From Calothrix brevissima NIES-22 (GTDB lineage: Bacteria; Cyanobacteriota; Cyanobacteriia; Cyanobacteriales; Nostocaceae), in contig NZ_AP018211.1 in NCBI RefSeq assembly GCF_002367995.1, positions 1 to 64,000 on the forward strand: 64,000 nucleotides of DNA. Reading direction: 5' to 3'. Positions 16,415 to 25,387 of the stretch are shown here, one piece after another (the stretch's first letter is position 1; each line of letters opens with the position of its first letter). A program made the position numbers and the translations under genes. The notes under the pieces were generated by a model. That model saw nothing but the letters and a program-made list of their open reading frames with translations. It was not told where the DNA came from and did no database searches.

Positions 16415-16765
16415 TTACTCCCCATCTTTTATCTCTAATTGATAAATCCGGGATAATGGATGCTCTGTCATCATTCGCCAATAGTAGCCCTGGGGCAGTG
16501 GCATTGTCCTAGCACAGCGATACAAAAAGATTGGCTCGTCCCGCTTCATCACTTTCTTAACAGTTTGCTCCAGGCTGGGGTCGGGGTTATCGCTGTCGTA
16601 CCAAATGATATGGGACTTCCCAGCATAACCAGCTGCCATTAAACTAGCAAACAGCCATTCCATCACCAATTGAATCTGCTCTTGGGGGACACCGCAGCTA
16701 TGTTGAGCGTAGCTTTCGATAGTTGGCTGTGTCGGTTTGGGTTTGAGGAAGTTTAAGAATTTCAT
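16415..16765 (-). CDS. Hypothetical protein, 116 aa
   Basis: The basic N-terminus (MKFLNFLKPKPTQP) is followed by a helix with MEWLFASLMAAGYAG and a more acidic middle. A C-terminal strand-rich part (EPIFLYRCARTMPLPQGYYWRMM) ends the protein. There is no obvious signal or membrane segment. I do not recognise it. It is separated by 129 bp from the 117-aa gene downstream on the same strand. Confidence 0.5.
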   Translation of the reverse strand: MKFLNFLKPKPTQPTIESYAQHSCGVPQEQIQLVMEWLFASLMAAGYAGKSHIIWYDSDNPDPSLEQTVKKVMKRDEPIFLYRCARTMPLPQGYYWRMMTEHPLSRIYQLEIKDGE

Positions 16766-17285
16766 GACGGTGAGAAACGCAACTATTACCAGGGTTCCCA
16801 GATGAAGGGGTGCGATCGCCTGTCTGCTAGTTTTCCTCTAAGAATTTTTTAGGGGCGATCGCTCCAAGGGTGCAACTTTTCCTCTGTAAATACGGAATCA
16901 AGCCAAAAAGTGACCTGAAAGCCTAATATTAATTTGATAAGGTGAAGGAATAAATGGCTTGTAGGTGCGACCAATGTTTAAGATGTCATCAATTGCTGGC
17001 TTGTTAAATTCAGCCACCGTTACAACTACCTTGGCACTGGCAACAATTATTTTCTCTCCATCAAAAACTCTGTCACAAACACCAAGCGACGGGCACAACA
17101 CAATTCCCCAGGCTGGTTGCTTATCTGGGTATCCTGATGGCACATATCAAGGTTCGCGCCCAGTTACACGCTATGAATTTGCTGCTGGCTTGAATACGTG
17201 TCTAAATCAGCTAAGGGACTTCCAAGAAATAAATTACTCAGCAAAATCATAAGTTCACATCCAAAAGATAATGATAATCATTCTA

Positions 17286-17330
17286 AAGGGGTGAGAAGTG
17301 GTTGCCATTGGCAACCACTTCTCACCCCTT
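17286..17330. repeat. Left subterminal hairpin of the IS
   Basis: Two perfect 21-bp arms starting AAGGGGTGAGAAGTGG are separated by 3 bases. The stem lies just inside the palindrome AATGATAATCATT. With the right hairpin it may insulate the transposase gene from outside transcription or be part of the transposition ends. Confidence 0.8.
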
Positions 17331-17427
17331 CAAATTCGAGAGAGAAAATTCTGCACTCTGTAAATCATGTCAGGTGCAATATCATAATTAATATGAATAT
17401 TTTTATATTTAAAACAACTAATAAAAA

Positions 17428-18632
17428 TTAAGTACTGCCACAACAAATATCAACAAACCACTTGCCTAAATTGGAAAATTTTTCATGTGTAGAGTTAGTG
17501 AGGCGCTCAATTTGTTCTTCAAGAGAAGACATGGCTTGATTCGTTAGTTTAACTCCAGTTTCATAAGTTTGGGTCACCAATTTAACTACAGGATATTTAC
17601 CTTTCCATGTCATGGTCTTAGCAAAGTTTAAAGCGGTTTCTATTTCATCCAAAATACTACCGTTCCAATGATTTTCTAGCATTGCCCATGTTCGCTCAAT
17701 TGGATTATATTTACTATGATATGGTGGATAGTATGCTAAACGTATATTCAGATGATGAGAATGAGCAAATTCTACAATGCGTTTCATGAACTGGGTACGT
17801 CGAGAATTATTTTCCACACCATTATCCTGATTCAGAATAAGTGTTTTTGTATCTGGAAATCGCCAACTCTCGCTTTTCCAAAAATCTGATAAAACATCAA
17901 CAATAAAATCACTCGTTACCTTAGACTCTGTAAAGTATAAAAATAGTTCATCTAACTCTGGAAGAAAGATACCATAAGGAGTTAAGGTGGTTTTTGGATG
18001 ATAATCATGGTCTTCAGTTGCCGTAGGAACACGGGTTCTACCTCCACGGTCAAATGACCCTATATTCACACGAGCTTTAGCATCAAGACTTAAACGTAAA
18101 ACACTTTTATCATCAATAGCTGATTGATTAACTATTGCTAACTGCTCGAAGATTGCATCAGTTTCTGGAATTTTTTTTGAGGAAGTACTTTTGCTACTCG
18201 TTTGAGTTTATAACCCAAACAATTCAATTTAATACGAATTGTTTCTGCGGTCGGTAATTGTTCATCACTATAGCCACATTTTTCAATCAACAGCTTTCTT
18301 ACTTCGCTAGCAGTTAAGCGCGTATATAACCTCTGGCTTTTAAAACTTGGGTCAGTTTGACTTTGTGAATCAACCAGTTTTTTAATATCTTCTAATAAAT
18401 AAGGTAGGTGTTCTTCTACTTTCCTTCGACCTTTAGCTGAATAATTATCTATACAAGTAATCCCAGTAGTTAATTCTTTAATCCCTTTACGAATAGTTTT
18501 TCTATCCCATCCTAACTCGTTTTGAGCTATTAGCTGTCCTCCATGACCTAACGAAATCACTGTTTGCGCCTGAAAACGTCGTTTCGCTGCTCCTTTCAAT
18601 TGAGTTGCTGTTTCCTTTAGTAAACTTTTCAC
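17428..18632 (-). CDS. ISAzo13-family transposase, two frames joined by -1 slippage at A8
   Basis: Frame one (18632 to 18138) carries the N-terminal HTH region (IAQNELGWDRKTIRKGIKEL). The second frame is open from before 18178 to 17428 and carries the DDE catalytic part (RVNIGSFDRGGRTRVP, TLILNQDNGVENNSRRTQF, YYPPYHSKYNPIERTWAMLE). The frames overlap at eight As (plus-strand T8, 18171-18178). A -1 shift there reads KKIPETDAIFEQL, as expected for the family, giving a product of about 400 aa. The run could support programmed slippage or be a disabling indel. Confidence 0.85.
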
Positions 18633-18705
18633 TCTCGTCAGTTAATTCAATTGACACTCAAACACACCTCGAAACTCGAACCATACATTGAATTTACTAC
18701 AAAAA

Positions 18706-18742
18706 GGGAAGTCAGGGCTGCCATCCGCAGCCCTGACTTCCC
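18706..18742. repeat. Right subterminal hairpin of the IS
   Basis: Perfect 16-bp arms GGGAAGTCAGGGCTGC and its complement are separated by 5 bases. The stem sequence differs from the left hairpin, so it is conserved in shape and position but not in sequence. Confidence 0.8.
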
Positions 18743-18967
18743 CCTCTATAATGATTATCATTCTTATATATTGGGGATTTTATTTCTTGGTAGTCCCTAA
18801 ATCAAATTATTCCCGCTAATAGGGCAGATTTAGCAACAAAGGAAGATTTAGAAATTTTGCTCAAACGACAAAGGGAATTAAACCAACAACTTCGAGAACT
18901 CAACGAGCGAGTTGACACCCCAAGAGCTACCAAATAGTTTATGCGAGCGATCGCTCTATCACTCCCG

Positions 18968-19408
18968 TTAGTAACTGTTTATTAATTGTTCTATCAGTTG
19001 CAGCAGGTTTTTCTCAATTTGTCCAAGAGCTTCTGAGGGAGAAGTTTTATCTATGTCATGAACAAGCCAATATTCAATAGCATCTGCCCATTGCGGAAAA
19101 CGCTCATTCATCAGTGGCCGATGTTCAAATTCATCTAGGGCAATGATTTTGGTAGCCGATTGAAAATCAAGCTCAGTTGCTGGCAGTGGAAACCGTTCAT
19201 CATCAGGTAGGTTCACTAAGCGCACAGCTAAAGCATCAAGCGCATACCGAGAAATTGCACCTACATTGTTGATACCTTGCTCAAGTGCTAACCCTCGTGA
19301 ATCAGCCTCCCAATCTAACCCCTGTTTGGTGGCTAGCCAATTAAAAAGATGTTCAGCAAAGCGACTGCGGTAGTAATTGCCTGTACACAAGAACAAGATT
19401 TTATTCAT
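18968..19408 (-). CDS. Low-molecular-weight protein tyrosine phosphatase-like protein
   Basis: ATG 19408 (MNKILFLCTGN) gives 146 aa. The P-loop CTGNYYRSR matches the LMW-PTP/arsenate-reductase CX5R signature at the N-terminus. The later part holds a possible general acid Asp (VHDIDKTSP). The family dephosphorylates phosphotyrosine or reduces arsenate. No arsenic gene is nearby, so phosphatase is the safer name. The gene is unlinked to an operon. Confidence 0.8.
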   Translation of the reverse strand: MNKILFLCTGNYYRSRFAEHLFNWLATKQGLDWEADSRGLALEQGINNVGAISRYALDALAVRLVNLPDDERFPLPATELDFQSATKIIALDEFEHRPLMNERFPQWADAIEYWLVHDIDKTSPSEALGQIEKNLLQLIEQLINSY

Positions 19409-19420
19409 TGAGTTGACCAA

Positions 19421-19619
19421 ATAAGCCTACGGGCTTTGTACTTGGAAATGGGGTGATTTGCAAGATATCTAGGCTACTTTTTAATCAGATGGTTGCGGTG
19501 GGGTGATTTCCTCTAAGAATCGGAGGGGCGATCCCTGTCATCTAGTAACGCAGCCTCAATATTTTTGAAGCAAGTGTTTAGACCAAAATAAAAGATTAAA
19601 AATTTTTCTTAATCTCTTA
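19421..19619. other. Short gap with one dispersed 13-mer
   Basis: One copy of TTTCCTCTAAGAA lies at 19507-19519. No gene is seen. Confidence 0.5.
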
Positions 19620-20414
19620 CTATCCGGTATACTCACACATATAGCCAGCTATGACACTTGTATGGTCAATTAAAAATGCTGTATGGCATGAAATACCTTT
19701 AAAATTTGAACTACCAATTGAAATGGTAGATTTATTTGGAGCAGTTACTTTAAATCCATTTTTATCCCCAAAAATTCTAGCTCCTTTATAATACATATCA
19801 ATTTTAGTGATATTTATGTTACTGGGTGGTGTGTATTGGAGTTCAAGAGCAATATCATGTAATTTTCTTCTTATAGTTACTCGACCTCCAGAAAATGTTA
19901 TATCCCAGTTTTTAATCAAACCAATCCACTCATTCTTAACAATACGAAAAAGCTCATTACCTTCTTGAACACAGAAAAGACCTGTTATTAGGTAAGGCGT
20001 ATTAGGTTGTTCAGGTGGTTCAATTTGAAGAATAGGCTCTCCCAATACTTCAAATATAGTTACCGTTTTTTCCCACCTTGCTGTGCCTACCACTATAACT
20101 GGATAATCATTATCCATTTTTAATTTATGAGAAGTAAAACCTTTTCTTAAACAAAATGGATTTTTTGAGGCATGAGAAACTTTAATATTTGACGCAAAGC
20201 CAGTTGAAACTTCATTATGACAACTACCACAAAGTAAGGCAATACCTTCTGGATTATGTTCTTTTGCGTCTTTAAAAGGAGGAGCAAAATGATGATATTG
20301 GACTATTGCATTCCCACATATCACACAACCAAATCCGCACCTCTTTCTTATTGCTCTTTTAATGGATTCATCTATGTATCGTTTGAGTCCGTGTTCGTTA
20401 ATTGTCTCTGACAA
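19620..20414 (-). CDS. HNH nuclease with C-terminal unknown domain
   Basis: The N-terminal 90 residues of this 264-aa product form an HNH domain: CVICGN, YHHFAP, HNPEGIALLCGSCH. The remaining 170 residues are beta-rich (VTIFEVLGEPILQIEPP; KNWDITFSGGRVTIRRK; STISIGSSNFKGIS) and match no domain I know. This HNH plus sensor-like C-terminus is found in accessory regions and could be a defence effector, but that is inference. It is AT-rich and lacks HIP1 sites, consistent with transfer. Confidence 0.75.
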   Translation of the reverse strand: MSETINEHGLKRYIDESIKRAIRKRCGFGCVICGNAIVQYHHFAPPFKDAKEHNPEGIALLCGSCHNEVSTGFASNIKVSHASKNPFCLRKGFTSHKLKMDNDYPVIVVGTARWEKTVTIFEVLGEPILQIEPPEQPNTPYLITGLFCVQEGNELFRIVKNEWIGLIKNWDITFSGGRVTIRRKLHDIALELQYTPPSNINITKIDMYYKGARIFGDKNGFKVTAPNKSTISIGSSNFKGISCHTAFLIDHTSVIAGYMCEYTG

Positions 20415-20460
20415 AGTGATATTTCCTTAATTTTTTAGAAATGCCTAATGACAGTATTAA

Positions 20461-20874
20461 AACAGATTATTTATTGCAGAGGCAATTGATTTCATCCATA
20501 TTTACCAACGCCGCGATGTTGACCTCATCTGGACAACACAGACAGGGTAAATTTTAATTGAGATTAAGGGCGACAGGTGGAATAAAACTCGTAACTTATT
20601 TTTTGAAACTCACAGCAACCTAGAGAAAGGAACCCCCGGCTGCTTTATGTACACTGAGGCAGATTGACTATTTTATTACTTTGTCAACACCCGCCAGCTG
20701 TACAGACTACCAATGCCCAAAACGCGGGATTGGTTTTTGATTACTATGCGGCGGTTTCGGGAACGCTCGACTACAACGCCTGTGGGGAGTAGCTATTACA
20801 CAACTGTGGGACGACTTGTGCCAATTACTACGGTGATGCTGGAAGTGCCAGGGGTGAAGATGGAGCAGCTGTAG
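20461..20874 (+). pseudogene. PD-(D/E)XK-like nuclease gene with two nonsense codons
   Basis: One reading frame runs through the segment and looks like protein throughout: AEAIDFIHIYQRRDVDLIWT, then stop, ILIEIKGDRWNKTRN, CFMYTEAD, stop, LFYYFVNTRQLYRLPMP, ending at TAG 20872. Stops are TAA at 20548 and TGA at 20665; the second probably replaced Trp. The D...ILIEIKGD pattern fits a PD-(D/E)XK nuclease core. The gene is dead unless the stops are read through. Confidence 0.65.
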
Positions 20875-20996
20875 GGGCGATGGGGAGTATTAGCTAGGAT
20901 TGCCCAATTGCAAGAATGCAACCTTTGAAGCAGCTTTGACTAAATCAAGTAAAAAAAGTTCTCCGAATATTTCCGGATCACATACAAGCCTGAGTG

Positions 20997-21038
20997 TAGC
21001 TAAGATGTATCAAATGATATATCAAGTGTTACATTAAG
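20997..21038. promoter_or_regulatory. Conserved upstream region of XRE gene 1
   Basis: TAGCTAAGATGTATCAAAT here matches TAGCTAGGATGTAGCAAAT at 25490 upstream of the paralogous XRE gene 2, and both end in a TTAAG block at similar spacing. Shared upstream DNA before two paralogous regulators suggests a common operator. Confidence 0.5.
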
Positions 21039-21063
21039 TTTGTTATTTGAGTTCAGAGGCTAG

Positions 21064-21312
21064 ATGACAATAAAAAAGCCCCTAGTCATTAATCAGCCAA
21101 CTGTTGGCAAACTCATTCGTGAACTCAGGCTTTTGACTGGGCTAACGCAAGAACAGTTTGCGGCTACTTTAGGTGTTACTTATCCCACAATTAACCGTTG
21201 GGAGAATGGGCGATCTAAACCATCGCCACTAGCAATGGAGAAGATTGAAGCGCAATTACTCCAGATGGGCGATCGCGGTAAAGATTTGTTAGAGAAGTAT
21301 TTGGAAAATTAA
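21064..21312 (+). CDS. XRE-family HTH regulator 1
   Basis: The 82-aa product consists of a single XRE helix-turn-helix (VGKLIRELRLLTGLTQEQFA, ATLGVTYPTINRWENGRSKP). It lies 66 bp upstream of the HerA gene and probably regulates that operon. A paralogue, XRE 2, at 25541 shares the MTIKKPL start and most of the HTH, so the HerA-NurA block is bracketed by two similar regulators. Confidence 0.85.
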   Translation: MTIKKPLVINQPTVGKLIRELRLLTGLTQEQFAATLGVTYPTINRWENGRSKPSPLAMEKIEAQLLQMGDRGKDLLEKYLEN

Positions 21313-21378
21313 CTGATATTTTTAGAATATTTGAAATTTTTAATGCTAAAAGCAGCAATTTTTTAGAGGTAACTATCT

Positions 21379-23394
21379 ATGACTCTAAGTTTTACTAACA
21401 TAATAGCTAAAATCGCATCCGTTGATTTATTTAAAAGAAATAATAGTACAGGCAATATAGAGACTGGTATTTTTATTGGTCGTCCTTTTCACATTGATTA
21501 TGAAAAAGCATATATTTTAGTTGCTGATTCTTGGAAGTTAAAAGCTAAAGGAATTCCCCAAGGGTCTTTTTTGCTAGCTTATTACGAGAATGAAAATGAT
21601 GTTTATGAGGTATTGCTTCTCAGGGTTGTGAAACCAGCAAAGTTACCAACTGATAATGATGTTATCAGTTCAATGATTGAGTATTACAAAGATAATTTGA
21701 AAACTAGTGGTAAAGAAAGTCAGTTAGATAGCTACACAAAATATGAATTTAGCTTTTCTGGGCTAGAATGCAGAATTTTAGGAACGTTTTATAAGGATGA
21801 TAAGGAAGGTACACGTTTTGGTGCTGATGTTGAGAACTTTTATAGCGCTCATAACTATAGGGTAATTAAGCCAAATCCAGACGTATTAGAACTTATCGTC
21901 AACTTCCGTGAAGAAGGCATTACAGGTAAGCCAACTGATATCAAAATTGGCAAGGTTCGCTATAGCTCTAGCCTTCGTTTTCAAGCACAGGAAGATGATG
22001 TACCTGTATTTGTCAGCCCAAAAGACTTTCTTGGTAAACGTACTGCTCTATTTGGAATGACCCGCACAGGTAAGTCAAACACAGTTAAAAAGGTCATTCA
22101 AGCTACTGTTTCGATGAGCGATAAGGCCGCTTCTACACTGAACAGTAAGTTAAATGGTAGTGCTGTAGCGAACTTAGAACCTTTAACTGAAGATGGTTTA
22201 CCAAAGTATCCAGTCGGTCAAATCATATTTGACATCAATGGCGAGTATGCAAATGCAAATATGCAGGATGAAGGTACAGCAATATTTGAAATATACAAAG
22301 ACCGAACCATTAGGTACAGCACTCTCAATAAAGATGGCTTCAAAGTGATGAAGGTGAACTTTTACAGAGATGTAGAATCTGGATTTGAATTAATACGCAG
22401 CCATTTAGGACTAGAAACTGCCGATTATGTAAAAAGCTTCTTGTCAATTGACCTTGAAGAACCAAAGGATAAAACCGATTTTTCAGCTACTACGCGATAT
22501 GAGCGTAAAAAAGCTGCTTACTTGTGCTGCTTGTATAAAGCTGGATTTACTGTGCCTGATAATTATAAAGTCAAGTTCCAGGGACAAAAGGAACTAAATC
22601 AATTGGTAAAGGAAGATGGAAGTATAGATCCAAGCAAAGGTATATCGCTTGAAGAAGCGAGCAATTGGTTTACTACCATTTGGGAAAACTACAATCATGA
22701 GTTATTTACTAATTATAAAAAAAGTAAAGGACGTGAGTGGGCTGATGAAGATTTAAAAGCTCTGCTTATTTTTTTAACACGGAAAACTCAACCCGGCAGC
22801 AAAGCAACTATTAATGGATATATCAAATTACGGGATATTGCTATTCTTCATACAGAAACAGTTGGTAAACCCTTTGAAGCAGAAATTATTGAGGAACTTC
22901 GCAAGGGTCAGATTATCATCGTAGATTTATCGCAAGGCGACCCAGAGATTCAACGCTTATATTCCGAGCGCATTTGCCGCCAAATTTTTGCAGATGCAAT
23001 GAATCGCTTCATTCAAAATATACCTAACAACTTCATTCAGTTTTACTTTGAAGAAGCCCATAATCTTTTTCCAAAGAAAGATGATAAGGACTTAAGCCAG
23101 GTCTATAACCGGATTGCCAAGGAAGGTGCAAAGCTCAATCTTGGTTTAATTTATGCTACTCAGGAAGTCAGTTCAATAAGTTCCAATATTCTGAAAAATA
23201 CTCAAAATTGGTTTATTGCCCATTTAAATAACGAGGACGAAACAAAAGAAATTAAAAAGTATTATGATTTTGGAGACTTTACCGAGTCTCTAGTTAGGTT
23301 TAGTGCAGATAGTGATAAAGGTTTTGTACGCATGAAAACCTACTCCAATGCCTTCGTAGTTCCTACTCAAATTGACCGTTTCTCTAAAATTTAA
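21379..23394 (+). CDS. herA: HerA-like hexameric ATPase (DUF87)
   Basis: The 671-aa product has an N-terminal HAS-barrel-like region (about 15-120), then a RecA/FtsK-type core: Walker A FGMTRTGKSNTVKK at about 225-238, Walker B FIQFYFEEAHNLFP at about 552-565, and LNLGLIYATQEVSSIS, a sensor region of the HerA class. HerA pumps DNA with the NurA nuclease during end resection in archaea, and HerA homologues serve in bacterial defence with various nucleases. AGAGG precedes the ATG. The NurA-like gene follows after 15 bp, so they form an operon. Confidence 0.88.
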   Translation: MTLSFTNIIAKIASVDLFKRNNSTGNIETGIFIGRPFHIDYEKAYILVADSWKLKAKGIPQGSFLLAYYENENDVYEVLLLRVVKPAKLPTDNDVISSMIEYYKDNLKTSGKESQLDSYTKYEFSFSGLECRILGTFYKDDKEGTRFGADVENFYSAHNYRVIKPNPDVLELIVNFREEGITGKPTDIKIGKVRYSSSLRFQAQEDDVPVFVSPKDFLGKRTALFGMTRTGKSNTVKKVIQATVSMSDKAASTLNSKLNGSAVANLEPLTEDGLPKYPVGQIIFDINGEYANANMQDEGTAIFEIYKDRTIRYSTLNKDGFKVMKVNFYRDVESGFELIRSHLGLETADYVKSFLSIDLEEPKDKTDFSATTRYERKKAAYLCCLYKAGFTVPDNYKVKFQGQKELNQLVKEDGSIDPSKGISLEEASNWFTTIWENYNHELFTNYKKSKGREWADEDLKALLIFLTRKTQPGSKATINGYIKLRDIAILHTETVGKPFEAEIIEELRKGQIIIVDLSQGDPEIQRLYSERICRQIFADAMNRFIQNIPNNFIQFYFEEAHNLFPKKDDKDLSQVYNRIAKEGAKLNLGLIYATQEVSSISSNILKNTQNWFIAHLNNEDETKEIKKYYDFGDFTESLVRFSADSDKGFVRMKTYSNAFVVPTQIDRFSKI

Positions 23395-23409
23395 CAAAGC
23401 AAGTAGTTT

Positions 23410-24744
23410 ATGGGATATACAAGCAAGCGTGGACGACGGCCTAATGAGTATGCCAGTAAGTCTGCACACAGTCACATAATTAATGATGAATCATTACAGG
23501 AGTTTCTTAGTCAATGTAATCTCCCTAAATCAGCAGATGAAGTAACTATTTCCGACTGCCTCAACTTTTCCTATGAACCTGTAATAAAAAATCCAATCCG
23601 CAATATTATCGCTATTGATGGTGGATACAGTGAAGTATCTGTACAAACTGGTTTCCCATCCTCAACTGTCTGCTTTTTTCAAATAGGGGCGCTCATCTTT
23701 AGTATTGATGACCTTGATGGACTTGGTAAACAGCCTTTCATAGACCCAGAGGATATGGCGAAGTTAAAGCAAATTCAACGTTTAAAACTAACTCTGCCTG
23801 TTCGCAATATCCAATTTAAAAGTGAAAGTACGCTGATAGACTCAGTACGTAGAACTATTCATAACTTTTTCTGTCAGAAAGTAGACAATGAAGAATTGAT
23901 TGCAACACTACGATGGTTTATCTTTCAGGAATATGATGTAAGTTTACCAACTTGGAATTTAGCAAGTTGTCCAGTTTGCGGAAATGCAGGTATTCCCCTT
24001 AATCTGCGAGAAATGACAAAGGACTATACCTTTTCTTGTAATCATTGCAGCACTGAGATTTTTCTAACAGATGTATTTCGGCTACATGAAGCTATTGATG
24101 AAGAATTAGGTGCTGGTGGTATTTTAGGATATTTGATGACTACGTTAGAGCAGATTGTCCTAGTTCACCTTATTCGACTCGTTCTTAAAATGAAGCCTGC
24201 TTTATTGGAAGAAATCTTGTTTGTTAAGGATGGCCCGCTTGCCTTTTTCGGGCAAACAGCAAATATGTACAAGCCTATGCGATCGCTTGTTAACTTTCTG
24301 TTTAAACATCACAACTTATACCTGGCTGGATTAGAAAAAAGTGGAGCCTTTGTAGAACACGCCGATGAAATATCTGAGAAGCTTGCAAACGGAACTGTAC
24401 TAATTCTAAATAATGATTACATTTACAAATACATTCTCCCTGGTAAGGCTGACCCAAGTAGACCTTATGGCTCTACAACTTATTACAGCAATAAGTTTAT
24501 TTTTAAAACATTAGCAGGTGGGATGTATATTGTTTCCCTACCAACTCCAAAGAATATGACGAATCCCAAAGAAGCAGATTTTCAAAATTTGGGTGCAATT
24601 TTAACCAACATTGAAAAGCTTAAGTGCGATATGTACGATAGTTCTCTCATTCCTATTGCCTTAGCAAACAAACTTGTCTCTTTAGCTGACCATCCTAGCT
24701 CTAGAATTCTCCAAAAGTTCGCTAAAGGTGCAATTCTTAGTTGA
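23410..24744 (+). CDS. nurA: NurA-domain nuclease with zinc-ribbon insertion
   Basis: The 444-aa product shows NurA motifs in order: IIAIDGGYSEV (about 67-77; first metal-binding Asp), ILFVKDGPL (about 270-278; second Asp) and the C-terminal AGLEKSGAF followed by LAGGMYIVSLP. An inserted zinc ribbon has CPVCG near 186 and CNHC near 210. NurA is a 5'-3' nuclease that works with HerA. It starts 15 bp after HerA, and a secreted-protein gene follows 24 bp on. Pair function is inferred from the families; the insertion is an unusual feature. Confidence 0.8.
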   Translation: MGYTSKRGRRPNEYASKSAHSHIINDESLQEFLSQCNLPKSADEVTISDCLNFSYEPVIKNPIRNIIAIDGGYSEVSVQTGFPSSTVCFFQIGALIFSIDDLDGLGKQPFIDPEDMAKLKQIQRLKLTLPVRNIQFKSESTLIDSVRRTIHNFFCQKVDNEELIATLRWFIFQEYDVSLPTWNLASCPVCGNAGIPLNLREMTKDYTFSCNHCSTEIFLTDVFRLHEAIDEELGAGGILGYLMTTLEQIVLVHLIRLVLKMKPALLEEILFVKDGPLAFFGQTANMYKPMRSLVNFLFKHHNLYLAGLEKSGAFVEHADEISEKLANGTVLILNNDYIYKYILPGKADPSRPYGSTTYYSNKFIFKTLAGGMYIVSLPTPKNMTNPKEADFQNLGAILTNIEKLKCDMYDSSLIPIALANKLVSLADHPSSRILQKFAKGAILS

Positions 24745-24768
24745 AAGATTATTAAAAATAGGAAAAAT

Positions 24769-25227
24769 ATGAAAAACATTTTATCTACTAGTAGAGTATT
24801 ATTAATCGGTGCTGTATTTGCTTTGAGTATACAAAACTATGCAATTGCTCAGGACACATCAAAGCTTGTGGATTCAATCAAATCTGTTGCACAAGTTAAA
24901 AAAGAGCTAAAAGAGACATTTGAAAATTTAGACCAATGTGGTGCAGGGTCTTGTTTTAATTCTACAAGCACTTATATTTGTGAATTAGTTGGTGCCTTGG
25001 ATGTGAAGGTAAATGGAAGAATTGTTGGACAAATGTCTGGTGGAAAAAGTGAACTTGCCATTTCAGCATCTGATTTAAAACTAATGAAAAAAATATTCAG
25101 CCAGTGCAAACCAACTAATTATCAATACTGGAATTGGGATTATGTACTCCATGTCAGCTATTTGCCCAGCGATAGTGTAGATCGAGAGGTTCGCGCTGCT
25201 TTAGGGGTGCGTAGCAGACGCAGATAA
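24769..25227 (+). CDS. Secreted cysteine-containing protein in the HerA-NurA operon
   Basis: This 152-aa protein has a signal peptide (hydrophobic residues 9-22, cleavage near AIAQ-DT). The mature part has cysteines (QCGAGSC, ICELV, QCKP) and an acidic and lysine-rich early helix (LVDSIKSVAQVKKELKETF). AGGA precedes the ATG and the gap to NurA is 24 bp, so it is probably co-transcribed. A periplasmic protein is an odd companion for a DNA-translocase and nuclease pair. No family is recognised. Confidence 0.65.
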   Translation: MKNILSTSRVLLIGAVFALSIQNYAIAQDTSKLVDSIKSVAQVKKELKETFENLDQCGAGSCFNSTSTYICELVGALDVKVNGRIVGQMSGGKSELAISASDLKLMKKIFSQCKPTNYQYWNWDYVLHVSYLPSDSVDREVRAALGVRSRRR

Positions 25228-25387
25228 TAATTGAGGATGAAAATCAAATAGTCCTAGACATCACCATAGGCTTTTTCTGCATTGAAGTATAGATACGTCT
25301 GCAAGCTGCCATGAACTAACTCACCAGCCTGCGGTTACTCCTTTCTTTGGGCGTAACCCTACCATTCAAGCAGCACAGAGCGATCGC

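Larger units (their letters stand above)
17215..18797 (-). mobile_element. ISAzo13-type insertion sequence, 1583 bp, with TAA target duplication
   Basis: Ends are inverted: GGGACTTCCAAGAAATAAA from 17215 and, on the other strand, GGGACTACCAAGAAATAAA from 18797. TAA flanks both sides (17212-17214 and 18798-18800), and the target frame closes perfectly when the element is removed. Inside each end lies the palindrome AATGATAATCATT (17270-17282 and, inverted, 18750-18762), next to a long perfect hairpin. The transposase lies on the minus strand. Confidence 0.85.
16974..18937 (+). pseudogene. SLH-domain (iron-uptake-porin-type N-terminus) gene split by an IS
   Basis: The left piece (16974-17211) encodes a signal peptide and an SLH motif (GCLSGYPDGTYQGS, then VTRYEFAAGLNTCLNQ), typical of the N-terminus of cyanobacterial SLH porins. 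The right piece (from 18800) continues in frame as NQIIPANRADLATKEDLEIL, then a coiled coil, and stops at 18937. Removing 17215-18797 plus one copy of TAA restores a single open frame. Even restored it is only about 125 aa and lacks the beta-barrel, so it was either a short SLH protein or already truncated. Confidence 0.8.
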
